Source: CAYSPS01 sp964432975
GTDB taxonomy: Bacteria; Babelota; Babeliae; Babelales; UBA12409
Assembly: GCA_964432975.1 (NCBI GenBank)
Contig: CAYSPS010000011.1
Coordinates: 1-25,362 of the forward strand
DNA length: 25,362 nucleotides
Direction of reading: 5' to 3'
A model generated the notes under the pieces. That model searched no databases and was not told where the DNA came from. It worked only from the letters and a program-made list of their open reading frames with translations. Positions within the stretch are counted from its first letter, which is position 1, and every line of letters starts with the position of its first letter. Shown here in pieces: positions 1-7,832 of the stretch. A program made the translations under genes and the position numbers.

Positions 1-35
1 ATTGCGCTATTTTGTGATCAATCTCTTCTTGCTCG

Positions 36-383
36 TTAGATCGAGTTCGCGTTAAGATATAGAAAAGATTGAAGAAAGCCCGGAAGCACACTTACCGCTA
101 AATGCAACTCGTCCAAAGACCTACCCAACGGTCCAACAAGATCCGTTGCTGATCGTAGGAGAGCGCGCCGCTGATCCTCTGTTGTTAGTGGTTGTACCCA
201 ATCTAGAAAATACAACAGCTCATGCAGAAAATTATCAGCCCCACCTCTAAATGCTGCCGCCTTTCCAGAAAATTCTCGCAGCCCAACTGCCATACGATCA
301 AAATGCTCCTGCATCGCCACGCTACGATTTGCCAGAAACAAAAACGCACTCAAGCTGGTAAAAACAAACAGCTTTTTCGTCAT
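36..383 (-). CDS. Small secreted protein, unknown function
   Basis: I do not recognise this 115-residue protein. It opens with a clear Sec signal peptide: MTKK, a hydrophobic stretch at about residues 5-18, then a likely signal-peptidase site after SVA, leaving a mature protein that begins MQEHF. The rest is short, predicted helical, rich in Leu and Arg, with no cysteines, so it is probably a small periplasmic or exported helical protein. I place the start at the ATG ending at 383, because an AGGAG (389-393) sits 5 bases upstream of it; a GTG one codon earlier is too close to that site. A strong promoter lies just upstream. It has the same build as the secreted orphans at 3572-4006 and 13239-13679, but I see no convincing sequence identity to them. 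Confidence 0.75.
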   Translation of the reverse strand: MTKKLFVFTSLSAFLFLANRSVAMQEHFDRMAVGLREFSGKAAAFRGGADNFLHELLYFLDWVQPLTTEDQRRALLRSATDLVGPLGRSLDELHLAVSVLPGFLQSFLYLNANSI

Positions 384-405
384 CACTTCTCCTTTATTTA
401 CTAAT

Positions 406-435
406 AGTATATAAATAAAAATATCACGAAGTCAA
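406..435 (-). promoter_or_regulatory. Sigma70-type promoter for the secreted orphan at 36-383
   Basis: Read on the minus strand, TTGACT (435-430) and TATACT (411-406) are separated by 18 bases. Both boxes match the sigma70 consensus in 5 of 6 positions. Transcription would start near 399, about 16 bases before the start codon. Confidence 0.6.
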
Positions 436-554
436 CCGTTTCTCATGAAACCATTTATAAGCCAAAGATATTTGATAATTTTCTAAACTTTGCTAGCATA
501 AAAGTGTTTCATGGTAAAATAATCAACCAATTGGTTTGTATGTAGGGGGTTTTT

Positions 555-1562
555 ATGCGTAAGATAGCGTCTATTTTGTGTTTGTCGATAGTTTTTAACT
601 CTTTTGGCGTTGAGCAGCTTATTCGTGATGTTTCTCCGTTGCCATATGTCCCTTACAGCACAAGATCGGTATTTCGTGTCATTAGGCTGGCTGCTGAGAA
701 TGGGCACCATTATAAAGATAAGCTTGCTATCATGGAGTTTGAGCATTCTAATGGGTTCGTTATGGCCTTTTTGTGGAAATATCTACTTCCTGATGAATGG
801 GACGTTTTCGCCGGTGTCAGACGAGTTCATTATATGGATCCTCTTGACGCTCTTACACTTGCAGCTCTTGATGGCAATGTCGAAATTGCCACCGCAGCTG
901 TCAATATACTGCCACTTTCAAAATTTATTGTCGAAACTGGCAAAACAACGGATTACAAAAACAAACCTGTTACGGCCGAGCCAATAAACGCTGATCACTA
1001 CCTCACACTCGCATTCGATGCTGTGGAAAATTTTATAACAGCCTCACGGGCAACAAAAACAACATCGTTGTGCAGCGCAGGTCTTGCTGCCAGCGCAATA
1101 GGCTTACTTTCTCTTGATGTGCCCGAAATCTGCAAAGCTAGTGGCACAGCTCTGGCAAATATTTTGGGTGTCCCACTCAGTTGTGGTGGCAATCGAGCGA
1201 ACGCTAGAAATAGCACCCCGGTTCCCCAAGAAAAACCACAAGATTCCAAACAAGCTGGCGCTCCTGACAAAAAAGATGCTGCAACGCAGACAGATAAAAA
1301 ATCATGGTTTTCACCAACTAAAGTCAGTTTGCTCAGTGGCGGATTTTTTGCCCTTCTTGCTTGGCGCATGCATCAAAAACAGACCCATATTGTACGAGCA
1401 TATTTATCAGTCATCGATTTCTTGCTCAAATCACCAAAGCTCACCTTTTCAAAAAGTTATGTTTTGCAACGATTAATTAAGCTCCACGATAACGTGCGTC
1501 TGTTTGGCCTTGGACAAGAAACGGCGCAATATTTGAAAAAAATAACGAGCAGTATCCTGTAA
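555..1562 (+). CDS. Secreted protein with two internal hydrophobic segments, unknown function
   Basis: This 335-residue protein is not recognised. It has an N-terminal signal peptide (MRKIASILCLSIVFNSFG, cleavage probably near residue 18), a first folded part to about residue 175, a hydrophobic stretch near 175-205 (SAGLAASAIGLL onward), a polar Pro/Lys/Asp-rich linker around 215-250, and a second hydrophobic stretch near 258-272 (VSLLSGGFFALLAW) followed by a basic helical tail. Two short stretches, RLAAENGHH and LTLAALDGNVEIA, look faintly like ankyrin helices but do not make full repeats. The ATG at 555 follows a strong TAGGGGG ribosome site. The next gene downstream has the same order of signal peptide, N-terminal part, two hydrophobic segments and helical tail, so the two may be diverged tandem copies. 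Confidence 0.75.
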   Translation: MRKIASILCLSIVFNSFGVEQLIRDVSPLPYVPYSTRSVFRVIRLAAENGHHYKDKLAIMEFEHSNGFVMAFLWKYLLPDEWDVFAGVRRVHYMDPLDALTLAALDGNVEIATAAVNILPLSKFIVETGKTTDYKNKPVTAEPINADHYLTLAFDAVENFITASRATKTTSLCSAGLAASAIGLLSLDVPEICKASGTALANILGVPLSCGGNRANARNSTPVPQEKPQDSKQAGAPDKKDAATQTDKKSWFSPTKVSLLSGGFFALLAWRMHQKQTHIVRAYLSVIDFLLKSPKLTFSKSYVLQRLIKLHDNVRLFGLGQETAQYLKKITSSIL

Positions 1563-1573
1563 CAAACATCACT

Positions 1574-1603
1574 TTGGTAAAAAAAGCAAAACTTTTGTAC
1601 ACT
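1574..1603 (+). promoter_or_regulatory. Possible promoter for the secreted protein at 1639
   Basis: TTGGTA (1574-1579) and TACACT (1598-1603) are 18 bases apart, each matching the sigma70 consensus in 4 of 6 positions. This is weak; the gene could also be read through from 555-1562. Confidence 0.3.
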
Positions 1604-1638
1604 TGCAGTGCAGTAAAAAATTTTGAAAGGTACTTTCT

Positions 1639-2391
1639 ATGACCAAGCATGCAATGGCGTGGATCTCTTTAGTAGTTTTGCCGAGTACGCTGTTTGCTAA
1701 TCACATGAGCTATCGACTGTTACCTGGTGTTGACAAAAACACCGTTGTTGTTGAGGAAACAACGTACAATTCAATGGAAGGTTTTAGTAGCTCTGGTGGT
1801 TCAACAATTTTATATAGTACCAAAACACATGAGCGTCATTTACCACTAACGGTCGCCTTTGACATCGGTATTCGGTACCAAAACTTGCCTATTCTTGACG
1901 AATCCCTAGAAAAATTGGCGCACAAAGGCGCGCGCATTGATATCGCCGACGCATTGGCCATTATCGCCGATAAGCTTGCCGATAAACGCTCAAGCAAACG
2001 TGCTGGTTATTGGGCGGCAGGATTTTTGGGAGCTCTTGGCTGCGCCATTCCATTTTTTGATATGCAACACAGAATTTCTGCTGGACACAATTTCGGCCCT
2101 GCCTATGTCGGCGGCTCATTTGATGTGTCAAAACATGTCATGACGGGACTCATGTGGACAGCTGCAGCTTTGACCGCTATCGGCTCATGGTTAAGTTTTA
2201 AAAACGCCAGCGGCATATATGTTGACATCATTCATCGATTACTTAATTCACATGTATGCATCATTTCGAGTGTCAACAAATTCTCGCATCGCCTTGAGTT
2301 GATCAAAAAATTGTTGACTCCAAAAGATCGCGAACGACTTATTGCACTCATCAAGCCACTTGGTGTTAATTACATGATCCACAGCAACTAA
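1639..2391 (+). CDS. Secreted or membrane protein with two hydrophobic segments, unknown function
   Basis: A 250-residue protein that I cannot assign. It has a signal peptide (MTKHAMAWISLVVLPSTLFA, cleavage near residue 20), a mature N-terminal part, then a hydrophobic stretch at about 125-140 (YWAAGFLGALGCAIPFF), a short loop, another at about 170-186 (VMTGLMWTAAALTAIGSWL), and a helical tail with many Lys and Leu (LIKKLLTPKDRERLIALIK). The likely picture is an inner-membrane hairpin with an exported N-terminal domain. The ATG at 1639 follows AAAGG. Its architecture mirrors that of the gene just upstream, and it ends 22 bases before ychF, so it may be transcribed with ychF. Confidence 0.75.
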   Translation: MTKHAMAWISLVVLPSTLFANHMSYRLLPGVDKNTVVVEETTYNSMEGFSSSGGSTILYSTKTHERHLPLTVAFDIGIRYQNLPILDESLEKLAHKGARIDIADALAIIADKLADKRSSKRAGYWAAGFLGALGCAIPFFDMQHRISAGHNFGPAYVGGSFDVSKHVMTGLMWTAAALTAIGSWLSFKNASGIYVDIIHRLLNSHVCIISSVNKFSHRLELIKKLLTPKDRERLIALIKPLGVNYMIHSN

Positions 2392-2413
2392 AACACACAG
2401 AGATTCATCACCC

Positions 2414-3526
2414 ATGAGTATTAAAGCCGGTTTAGTTGGATTACCCAATGTGGGGAAATCAACACTTTTTAATGCGCTGACCAAATCAAGCGTACCAGCA
2501 GAAAACTACCCTTTTTGCACCATTGATCCGCATTTAGCTATTACCAATGTCCCAGATGAGCGCTTAGAAATTTTGCAAAAACTCTATCAATCAAAAGAAA
2601 TAATTCCCGCGTCCGTGATGTTCGTTGATATTGCCGGACTTGTCAAGGGTGCTGCAGCTGGTCAAGGCCTTGGCAATCAATTCTTAAGTCACATCCGCGA
2701 AGTCGATGTGATTCTTCATGTTTTGCGTTGTTTTGAAAATACTGACATTATCCATACGCATCAGAAAATTGACCCACTTGATGATTACCAGGTAATCATA
2801 CAAGAACTTGCACTTAAAGATTTAGAGTCGGTGCAAAAGCGTCAGCTTAAAATTGAACACTTGCTCAAGGCCGCACGCAATGATCCAGCTGAGCTTAAGC
2901 AACTCACCAGCGAATCTCACATACTCAAAGAACTGGTCAAAGAGCTCAATAATGTTGACCTGAAAAAAATCAAAGAACTTGCTGCGCAAATCCCACCCGA
3001 ATCAATTCAATTACTCACAGCTAAAAACTTTTTGATTGTTGCAAATATCGATGAAAAAGAAATTGAGCCAAATGCATGGCACACTAACCTGCATTACCAA
3101 AAACTTATTCAGTTTTTTGGTGAGCAAAAAGTAATCCCGTTATGTGTGCGACTTGAATATGAATTAAGTCAATTGCCGTCAGAAGAAGCAACCGAGCTCA
3201 TTACAGCGCTTGGGCTTAAAGAGCCTGGATTGGCAGCCGTTATTCGTCGAACATATCAAGAGCTTGGCCTTATTACATTTTTTACGTGTGGACCAGAAGA
3301 AACGCATGCATGGCCAATTCACGCAGGCATTACTATTCGTCAAGCAAGCGGCGAAATCCATTCAGACCTTGAGCGCGGTTTTATTTGCGCTGAAGTTATG
3401 AACTGCCACGATGTTATAACGCACGGATCACCCGTCAAAGCCAAAGATGCTGGTAAGCTTCGCATTGAAGGACAAGATTATATTGTCACGGATGGTGACA
3501 TCATTAACGTACGTTTTAATGTATAG
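2414..3526 (+). CDS. ychF: Ribosome-binding ATPase YchF (Obg family)
   Basis: YchF is a P-loop NTPase of the Obg group that hydrolyses ATP rather than GTP, associates with ribosomes and is linked to stress and translation control. The 370-residue length is normal. Visible motifs are the P-loop GLPNVGKST (9-17), switch II DIAGLVKGA (72-80), and NIDE (211-214), the Asn-x-x-Glu that replaces the GTPase NKxD and explains ATP preference in this family. A coiled-coil stretch lies around 125-190, and the C-terminal TGS domain (about 284-370) ends with the typical EGQDYIVTDGDIINVRFNV. The start codon has no clear Shine-Dalgarno site and lies 22 bases after the preceding gene, which suggests translation coupled to it or a weak independent start. 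It converges on the secreted orphan at 3572-4006. Confidence 0.97.
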   Translation: MSIKAGLVGLPNVGKSTLFNALTKSSVPAENYPFCTIDPHLAITNVPDERLEILQKLYQSKEIIPASVMFVDIAGLVKGAAAGQGLGNQFLSHIREVDVILHVLRCFENTDIIHTHQKIDPLDDYQVIIQELALKDLESVQKRQLKIEHLLKAARNDPAELKQLTSESHILKELVKELNNVDLKKIKELAAQIPPESIQLLTAKNFLIVANIDEKEIEPNAWHTNLHYQKLIQFFGEQKVIPLCVRLEYELSQLPSEEATELITALGLKEPGLAAVIRRTYQELGLITFFTCGPEETHAWPIHAGITIRQASGEIHSDLERGFICAEVMNCHDVITHGSPVKAKDAGKLRIEGQDYIVTDGDIINVRFNV

Positions 3527-3571
3527 CTGAGTTTAACGTCCTAAAGTCGTGATCGTTGGTTGCGCAGGATT

Positions 3572-4006
3572 TTATCCGAGCGCTGCGTGTCTTTGCACCA
3601 TTTCTTGGAGCAATGGTGCACGACGATCTTCAGGAAGTGCCAAAAGAATTCGACGAAACTGTCGCACATATGCAGGACGCCCAAATTGTGAGATATGGGC
3701 AACCCCAGGAATCATGCCCCTGGCGACCGTTTCGGCGTCTTGTATAGGACTATTTTCCCGCAAAATCTGCAACGCAGCAGTTGTGCCAACGCGCAAAGAC
3801 TCTGGTATGCGATGTTGCATATCACGCAAATCATCCAGAAAATCAGCGCGCATATCGGCATATGCAGGATCAAAAAAATCTGCAACGCGCAGGTAAAATG
3901 TTATGGCCACACTATCGTCTTGTTGCATGCAAAAAGCACGATCAACCAAACACAGACTCAAAAGTAATATGCCAGAAAAAAAGAAAGAGCCAATACAACG
4001 ACCCAT
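3572..4006 (-). CDS. Small secreted protein, unknown function
   Basis: A 144-residue unrecognised protein. The N-terminus is a signal peptide (MGRCIGSFFFSGILLLSLCL, cleavage likely after AFC near residue 26), giving a mature chain that begins MQQDD. The mature part is helical and charged, without cysteine, and ends in a run of Arg, Leu and Glu residues. The ATG ending at 4006 follows an ACGGGGGA ribosome site, one of the G-run sites that recur before secreted-protein genes here. The gene converges on ychF and diverges from trxB with only 58 bases between the starts. A 115-codon open frame on the other strand is its shadow: it has no ribosome site or signal peptide. Confidence 0.75.
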   Translation of the reverse strand: MGRCIGSFFFSGILLLSLCLVDRAFCMQQDDSVAITFYLRVADFFDPAYADMRADFLDDLRDMQHRIPESLRVGTTAALQILRENSPIQDAETVARGMIPGVAHISQFGRPAYVRQFRRILLALPEDRRAPLLQEMVQRHAALG

Positions 4007-4064
4007 AGGTTCCCCCGTAATACAACTTATTTTGTACTTATATTTTGATTAAGTTTACGCTATC

Positions 4065-5519
4065 ATGAACATTAAGATCGGTTCAAAAGATGCTTTTAAG
4101 CCCATGCGTAAAGTAATTTTTAGTTTATTTACTATTATTTTTTTGTCAATTATTATTTGGATTTTTGTAATTCATCATCCAAAAACATACAATTGCGAAT
4201 TCATTGGTCAGAAAAAAAATATTATACCGGTCGCGATTCTTGGTTCAGGCCCAGCAGGGCTTTCTGCTGCGTTGTATAGCGCACGCTTGGGCATACAGAC
4301 GGTCGTTTTTGAAGGTCCAAAGCCCGGTGGCCAGCTCACTGAAACGGGCTTTGTTGAAAATTGGCCCGGTGTTGCACGCGCACGTGGCGCAGACATTATG
4401 CAAAACTTACGCACAAACGTACAGCAACTTGGCGTACAACTTGTACCACTTACCATAAAATCAGTAAATCTTCTTTCTTGGCCATTTGCACTCATTGCAG
4501 ACGATGGCAGTACGCTGCATGCGTTATCGCTCATTATTACGACAGGTTCAGCACCTCGCGTGTTAGACATCCCAGGTGAACGCGAATATTGGGGTAAAGG
4601 TGTTACAACCTGCGCACTATGCGATGCACCATATTACAAAAATAGAGATGTTGTTGTCGTAGGTGGTGGTGATGGCGCATGCGAAGAAGTGGTTCAGCTA
4701 GCGCCATATGCCCGGCGCATTACGCTTCTTGTGCGTGGCGAAAATTTACGCGCATCTGCTGTTATGCAACAGCGCATTTATGCATTACCACAAGTTCTTG
4801 TTGCAACATACAAACAGATTCAAAAAATTACTGGCGACGGAACTTGGGTGACCGGCATCACGGTATTTGATATCAAACAAAAAAAGACCGAGCATATCGC
4901 TGTAAACGGCATCTTTCTTGCTATCGGTTATGAGCCACGTACACAATTATTTGCATCACAACTCAAGCTATCAATTGATGGTTACATTATTATCGATGAA
5001 AAAAACCAACACACATCAGTGGCAGGCGTTTTTGCTGCTGGCGATGTTGCCGATCCTACATACCGTCAAGCTGGTGTGGCTGCGGGCGCGGGCATTAAGG
5101 CAGCCATCGAAGCAGTACACTTTTTACAAAATCACGGTTGGTCACAAAGTTGCGTACGATTGCTCCATCCACAATTGTATCACTATAAAACTGCACAGCC
5201 GGTGAAAGAGTTAATTTCCGTAAGCGAATTTGAACGCCTCGTGTTACGTTCCCAAAAGCCGGTTATGATTGATTTTTATGCGCATCATTGCCCATCATGC
5301 ATGCATATGCTTCCAACATATGAAGCCGTTGCACAGCAATTTGCCGACCACATGAATTTTTTCAAGGTTGACACCATGCGAGTACCGGCGCTTGAAGAAC
5401 AACTCAACGTTGAACAAATTCCTTGTTTTATTGTGTTTAATAGAGGAAAACCAACAAGTCGTTGCTATGCATTTATGGATCGAGCACAAATGATTGCACT
5501 TATAGAACACAGTCTTTGA
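4065..5519 (+). CDS. trxB: Membrane-anchored thioredoxin reductase-thioredoxin fusion
   Basis: A 484-residue fusion. Residues 1-52 hold a hydrophobic helix (about 17-36). Residues 53-350 are a thioredoxin reductase: FAD site GSGPAG (60-65), redox pair C183-A-L-C186 followed by Asp, NAD(P) site GGGDGA (200-205), and a C-terminal FAD motif GVFAAGDVADPTYRQAG. Residues 383-484 are a thioredoxin domain with C409-P-S-C412 and the cis-Pro (P453, in IPC). The enzyme would pass electrons from NAD(P)H through FAD to its own thioredoxin. Three oddities: the helix at the N-terminus, VRG where NADPH-specific reductases have HRR, and no Trp before the thioredoxin cysteines, which are CPSC rather than CGPC. 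A second in-frame ATG at 4104 would give MRKVIFSL and keep the helix; neither start has a ribosome site. TrxR-Trx fusions are known, for example in Mycobacterium leprae. Confidence 0.92.
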   Translation: MNIKIGSKDAFKPMRKVIFSLFTIIFLSIIIWIFVIHHPKTYNCEFIGQKKNIIPVAILGSGPAGLSAALYSARLGIQTVVFEGPKPGGQLTETGFVENWPGVARARGADIMQNLRTNVQQLGVQLVPLTIKSVNLLSWPFALIADDGSTLHALSLIITTGSAPRVLDIPGEREYWGKGVTTCALCDAPYYKNRDVVVVGGGDGACEEVVQLAPYARRITLLVRGENLRASAVMQQRIYALPQVLVATYKQIQKITGDGTWVTGITVFDIKQKKTEHIAVNGIFLAIGYEPRTQLFASQLKLSIDGYIIIDEKNQHTSVAGVFAAGDVADPTYRQAGVAAGAGIKAAIEAVHFLQNHGWSQSCVRLLHPQLYHYKTAQPVKELISVSEFERLVLRSQKPVMIDFYAHHCPSCMHMLPTYEAVAQQFADHMNFFKVDTMRVPALEEQLNVEQIPCFIVFNRGKPTSRCYAFMDRAQMIALIEHSL

Positions 5520-5550
5520 TTGATAAGTAAAAAATTTTTTGTGCTATGAT
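5520..5550 (+). promoter_or_regulatory. Possible promoter for the secreted hydrolase
   Basis: TTGATA (5520-5525) and TATGAT (5545-5550) each match the sigma70 boxes in 5 of 6 positions, but the 19-base spacing is long. The start site would fall at the edge of the ribosome site, so readthrough from trxB is an equally good explanation. Confidence 0.3.
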
Positions 5551-5569
5551 CAAAGCAGGAGGGGCCGCT

Positions 5570-6730
5570 ATGCGAAGAATAATTATTTGTATATGCGCGC
5601 TTTTTTGGCTGAGCGCAATACAAGGCTGGGGCTTTAGTTGGTGGTCATCGCGACCAACCGTGTGCATTGGCCCACATTGCGGATCAACTGCAGGACAGCT
5701 CGAAGTACTTGAGGATGAACAGGCGGTTTATGATCGTTGGCGTGCTTATGCTAAAGATGAATTTGTAACATTTTATTCACGTTATGATGCATGGTCAAAT
5801 GAACATATTGCCCGTCGTGGAATTTTAGTTACACGAAACCATGCACGCGCAACCGTACTTGTCATGCATGGATATACATCAAATAAAATCGATATGGGGT
5901 TATTGCGTCTCCTTTTTTCACCGTACAATTTATTTTTGTTTGACTTTCGTGCACATGGCGAAGATGTCGAAGGGCAAACAAGCACTTTTGGATACGACGA
6001 AGTCTATGATGTTGTTGCAGCGGTTGATTTTTTACGTGAAAACCCTATTACCAAAAATTTACCAATCATTGGTTATGGTTTCTCAATGGGCGCTGCAACA
6101 GCAATTCAAGCACAAGCACGTGACCCACAACTTTTTACCGCACTTATTTTAGATTGCCCATTTGATTCAACCGATGCACTTGTTAAGCGCGGCCTTGATA
6201 AAGCATTGGGGAAAATTTACATCCCCTGGTTTGGTTATTACGAGATTCCCGGTCGAAAATTTTTGGAAAAACATGCAATGGATCCGTGGATACAGCCAAT
6301 TTTACTTTTCTTCTTACGCATTTTTGCAGGAATGGATGCTTCGCGCATTACCACCTTTCCTAAAAGAGTCTGTCCATGCGATTCGGCAAAAAGTATTGTA
6401 ATCCCGGCACAATTCATCACCTGCTATGCCGATGACCGTGTTCCTATTGATGCTGTTGTTAATGTATATCAAAATATTCAAGGATACAAAAGACTCTGGG
6501 TAACGCGTGGCGCACGACATTTTGGATCATTATTCAACAATCCTGAACTTTACCAGCAAATGATCGCCAATTTTATTGAAAAAGTGCTCTACGAAATCAC
6601 AAAAAAAGAACGCCAGGATCGCGTGCTTACCGATGTTTCAATTGATGAGCTCAAACATATGCATGAGCGACTCTACACTTATCAGTTGCCACAAGAAACC
6701 ATCAACGTATTATATCCACAAAAATCATAA
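5570..6730 (+). CDS. Secreted alpha/beta-fold serine hydrolase
   Basis: A 386-residue alpha/beta hydrolase of the serine aminopeptidase/BAAT-like type (Hydrolase_4 group). The parts seen are the oxyanion segment VMHGYTSNK, the nucleophile elbow GYGFSMGAA with Ser172, the acid in CYADDRVP (Asp288 the best candidate) and His317 in GARHFG. The N-terminus MRRIIICICALFWLSAIQG is a signal peptide or anchor, so the enzyme acts outside the cytoplasm. I chose the ATG at 5570 because it follows a perfect AGGAGGGG (5557-5564) by 5 bases; an in-frame ATG at 5546 lies ahead of that site and would spoil the signal peptide. The substrate cannot be told from sequence: esterase, thioesterase or peptidase are all possible. 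It starts 50 bases after trxB and converges on rplM. Confidence 0.87.
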   Translation: MRRIIICICALFWLSAIQGWGFSWWSSRPTVCIGPHCGSTAGQLEVLEDEQAVYDRWRAYAKDEFVTFYSRYDAWSNEHIARRGILVTRNHARATVLVMHGYTSNKIDMGLLRLLFSPYNLFLFDFRAHGEDVEGQTSTFGYDEVYDVVAAVDFLRENPITKNLPIIGYGFSMGAATAIQAQARDPQLFTALILDCPFDSTDALVKRGLDKALGKIYIPWFGYYEIPGRKFLEKHAMDPWIQPILLFFLRIFAGMDASRITTFPKRVCPCDSAKSIVIPAQFITCYADDRVPIDAVVNVYQNIQGYKRLWVTRGARHFGSLFNNPELYQQMIANFIEKVLYEITKKERQDRVLTDVSIDELKHMHERLYTYQLPQETINVLYPQKS

Positions 6731-6771
6731 AGAGCTAAAATCCTAAAAATTCCAGCAAAAAAGAGGTCCAG

Positions 6772-7194
6772 TTATTTTGAAGTAACTTGTGCACGATGTG
6801 GGTGCTCAGGACCAGCATATACGAGTAATTTACGCAACTGTTGGCGGCCAAGTTTTGTTTTCGGCATCATACCTTTAACCGCATGCGTAATAATTCGTGT
6901 CGGATCTTTTTGCATAACCGCACGCGCTGTCAACTCCTTTTTACCGCCAATCCAACCTGAATAGGTTGTATAAATCTTTTGGTCCATTTTTTTGCCCGAG
7001 AGAAATATCTTCTCGGCGTTAACTACCACGACATAATCGCCGGTATCAGTATGCGGCGTAAAGTTTGGTTTATTTTTACCGCGCAGCATCATGGCTATAC
7101 CACTTGCCAAACGCCCCAACGTTTTTCCAGCGGCATCAATAACAATCCAACGAGGGTTTCTATCCTGTGGGCGAACCAAAAAAGCTTTATTCAT
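6772..7194 (-). CDS. rplM: 50S ribosomal protein L13
   Basis: The 140-residue protein is L13 of the large ribosomal subunit, which binds 23S rRNA early in assembly. Typical segments are WIVIDAAGKTLGRLAS near the N-terminus, NAEKIFLSGKKMDQKIY in the middle and GMMPKTKLGRQQLRKLLVYAGPEHPH near the end. The length is normal. L13 is usually followed by rpsI (S9) in one operon; here the next gene downstream is a convergent hydrolase, so rpsI is not linked. A good promoter lies upstream on the minus strand (7265-7237) with a leader of about 36 bases. I see no strong Shine-Dalgarno site before the ATG. Confidence 0.97.
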   Translation of the reverse strand: MNKAFLVRPQDRNPRWIVIDAAGKTLGRLASGIAMMLRGKNKPNFTPHTDTGDYVVVVNAEKIFLSGKKMDQKIYTTYSGWIGGKKELTARAVMQKDPTRIITHAVKGMMPKTKLGRQQLRKLLVYAGPEHPHRAQVTSK

Positions 7195-7236
7195 GATACG
7201 ATAAACTTTCAGATATCAAGCAGTATTAATAATATA

Positions 7237-7265
7237 AAAATAGCCAAAATGGTCATTTTTGTCAA
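7237..7265 (-). promoter_or_regulatory. Promoter for rplM
   Basis: On the minus strand a perfect TTGACA (7265-7260) is followed after 17 bases by TATTTT (7242-7237), which matches the -10 box in 4 of 6 positions. The spacing is ideal, and the start would lie about 36 bases before the rplM start codon. Confidence 0.55.
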
Positions 7266-7307
7266 ACATTTAAAAGTTGCCATAATCACAAAAAATTGCC
7301 TGTAAAA

Positions 7308-7319
7308 GATTGCGCAATC
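7308..7319. promoter_or_regulatory. 12-bp perfect palindrome ahead of the spoVG promoter
   Basis: GATTGCGCAATC reads the same on both strands and ends 14 bases before the spoVG -35 box, between the divergent rplM and spoVG promoters. It has the size and place of an operator for a dimeric regulator. No other copy was noticed in the window. Confidence 0.3.
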
Positions 7320-7333
7320 GCTCACGTGTAACA

Positions 7334-7362
7334 TTGACAAACTGATAAGTCGGAGCTAAATT
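7334..7362 (+). promoter_or_regulatory. Promoter for spoVG (and perhaps tRNA-Gln)
   Basis: A perfect TTGACA (7334-7339) is followed after 17 bases by TAAATT (7357-7362), matching the -10 box in 4 of 6 positions. Transcription would start near 7369, giving a leader of about 66 bases that contains only a weak 4-bp stem (7390-7402). Confidence 0.55.
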
Positions 7363-7434
7363 AAAAGCAGCAATTTGAGGAGAATCATAGGCTGAAGTAG
7401 CCGTCTCAAAAAGAGAGCGCAAAAGGTAATAAAC

Positions 7435-7698
7435 ATGAGTATTACAGAAATAAAAATCTACCCAGTCACCGATGGCGGACGTTTGAAGGCATATGCAACA
7501 ATGGTTTTTGACGATTGTTTCATTGTTCGCGATTTAAAGGTCATCGAAGGCGATAAAGGATTCTTCGTTTCAATGCCCTCACGTAAGCGGAAAGACGGCT
7601 CGTTTCGCGACATTGTTCATCCACTGAATTCAGAAACGCGCACCTACGTTGAAAAAGCAATTGTTGAAGAATTCAAGAAAAATTCTGAAGTTAAATAA
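7435..7698 (+). CDS. spoVG: SpoVG family regulatory protein
   Basis: An 87-residue SpoVG-family protein. These are small nucleic-acid-binding regulators found in many non-sporulating bacteria; they bind DNA and RNA and affect septation, virulence or metabolism depending on the host. The family signature is plain: the N-terminal strand ITEIKIYPV, then LKAYATMVFDDCFIVRDLKVIEG, then FFVSMPSRKRKDGSFRDIVHPLN, and a C-terminal helix. The length is typical. The start ATG follows AAAGGT. The gene has its own promoter and a leader of about 66 bases; tRNA-Gln starts 24 bases after the stop codon and is probably part of the same transcript. Confidence 0.95.
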   Translation: MSITEIKIYPVTDGGRLKAYATMVFDDCFIVRDLKVIEGDKGFFVSMPSRKRKDGSFRDIVHPLNSETRTYVEKAIVEEFKKNSEVK

Positions 7699-7722
7699 AC
7701 AAAAATCGTCTTGAAAAATATA

Positions 7723-7797
7723 TGGGGCGTAGCCAAGTGGTAAGGCACCGGTTTTTGGTACCGGCATTCGGAGGTTCGAATCCTTCCGCCCCAGCCA
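7723..7797 (+). tRNA. tRNA-Gln (anticodon UUG)
   Basis: A full cloverleaf: acceptor TGGGGCG (7723-7729) pairs with CGCCCCA (7787-7793), the anticodon stem CCGGT/ACCGG holds the loop TTTTGGT with anticodon TTG at 7755-7757, and the T arm carries GGTTCGAATCC. The U1-A72 pair and G73 are known glutamine identity features. The CCA end is encoded (7795-7797). It lies between spoVG and maf on the same strand. Confidence 0.97.
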
Positions 7798-7807
7798 GTT
7801 ATTTGGA

Positions 7808-7826
7808 AAAGCAATAAGATTGCTTT
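7808..7826 (+). other. Stem-loop between tRNA-Gln and maf
   Basis: AAAGCAAT and ATTGCTTT form a perfect 8-bp stem with a 3-base loop, ending 6 bases before the maf start codon. No T-run follows, so it is not a good terminator. It may mark a processing site that frees the tRNA 3' side, or hold back maf translation; both ideas are inference. Confidence 0.3.
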
Positions 7827-7832
7827 AAAATC

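Noticed and set aside
640..920. Ankyrin repeats in the 555-1562 protein
   Set aside because: Only two short pieces resemble ankyrin helices, with no full 33-residue repeats or turn motifs.
348..2299. Further HspR half-site words CTTGAGT/ACTCAAG at 348-354 and 2293-2299
   Set aside because: Both lie inside coding sequence, and about this number of 7-mer matches is expected by chance in a window of this size.
3549..3896. 115-codon plus-strand frame opposite the secreted orphan at 3572-4006
   Set aside because: It has no ribosome site and an Arg/Cys/Ser-rich composition typical of antisense frames; the minus-strand gene has a signal peptide and a GGGGGA ribosome site.
5546..5569. Upstream ATG for the secreted hydrolase
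   Set aside because: It lies ahead of the AGGAGGGG site and would add a Gly/Ala stretch before the signal peptide; the ATG at 5570 is correctly spaced.
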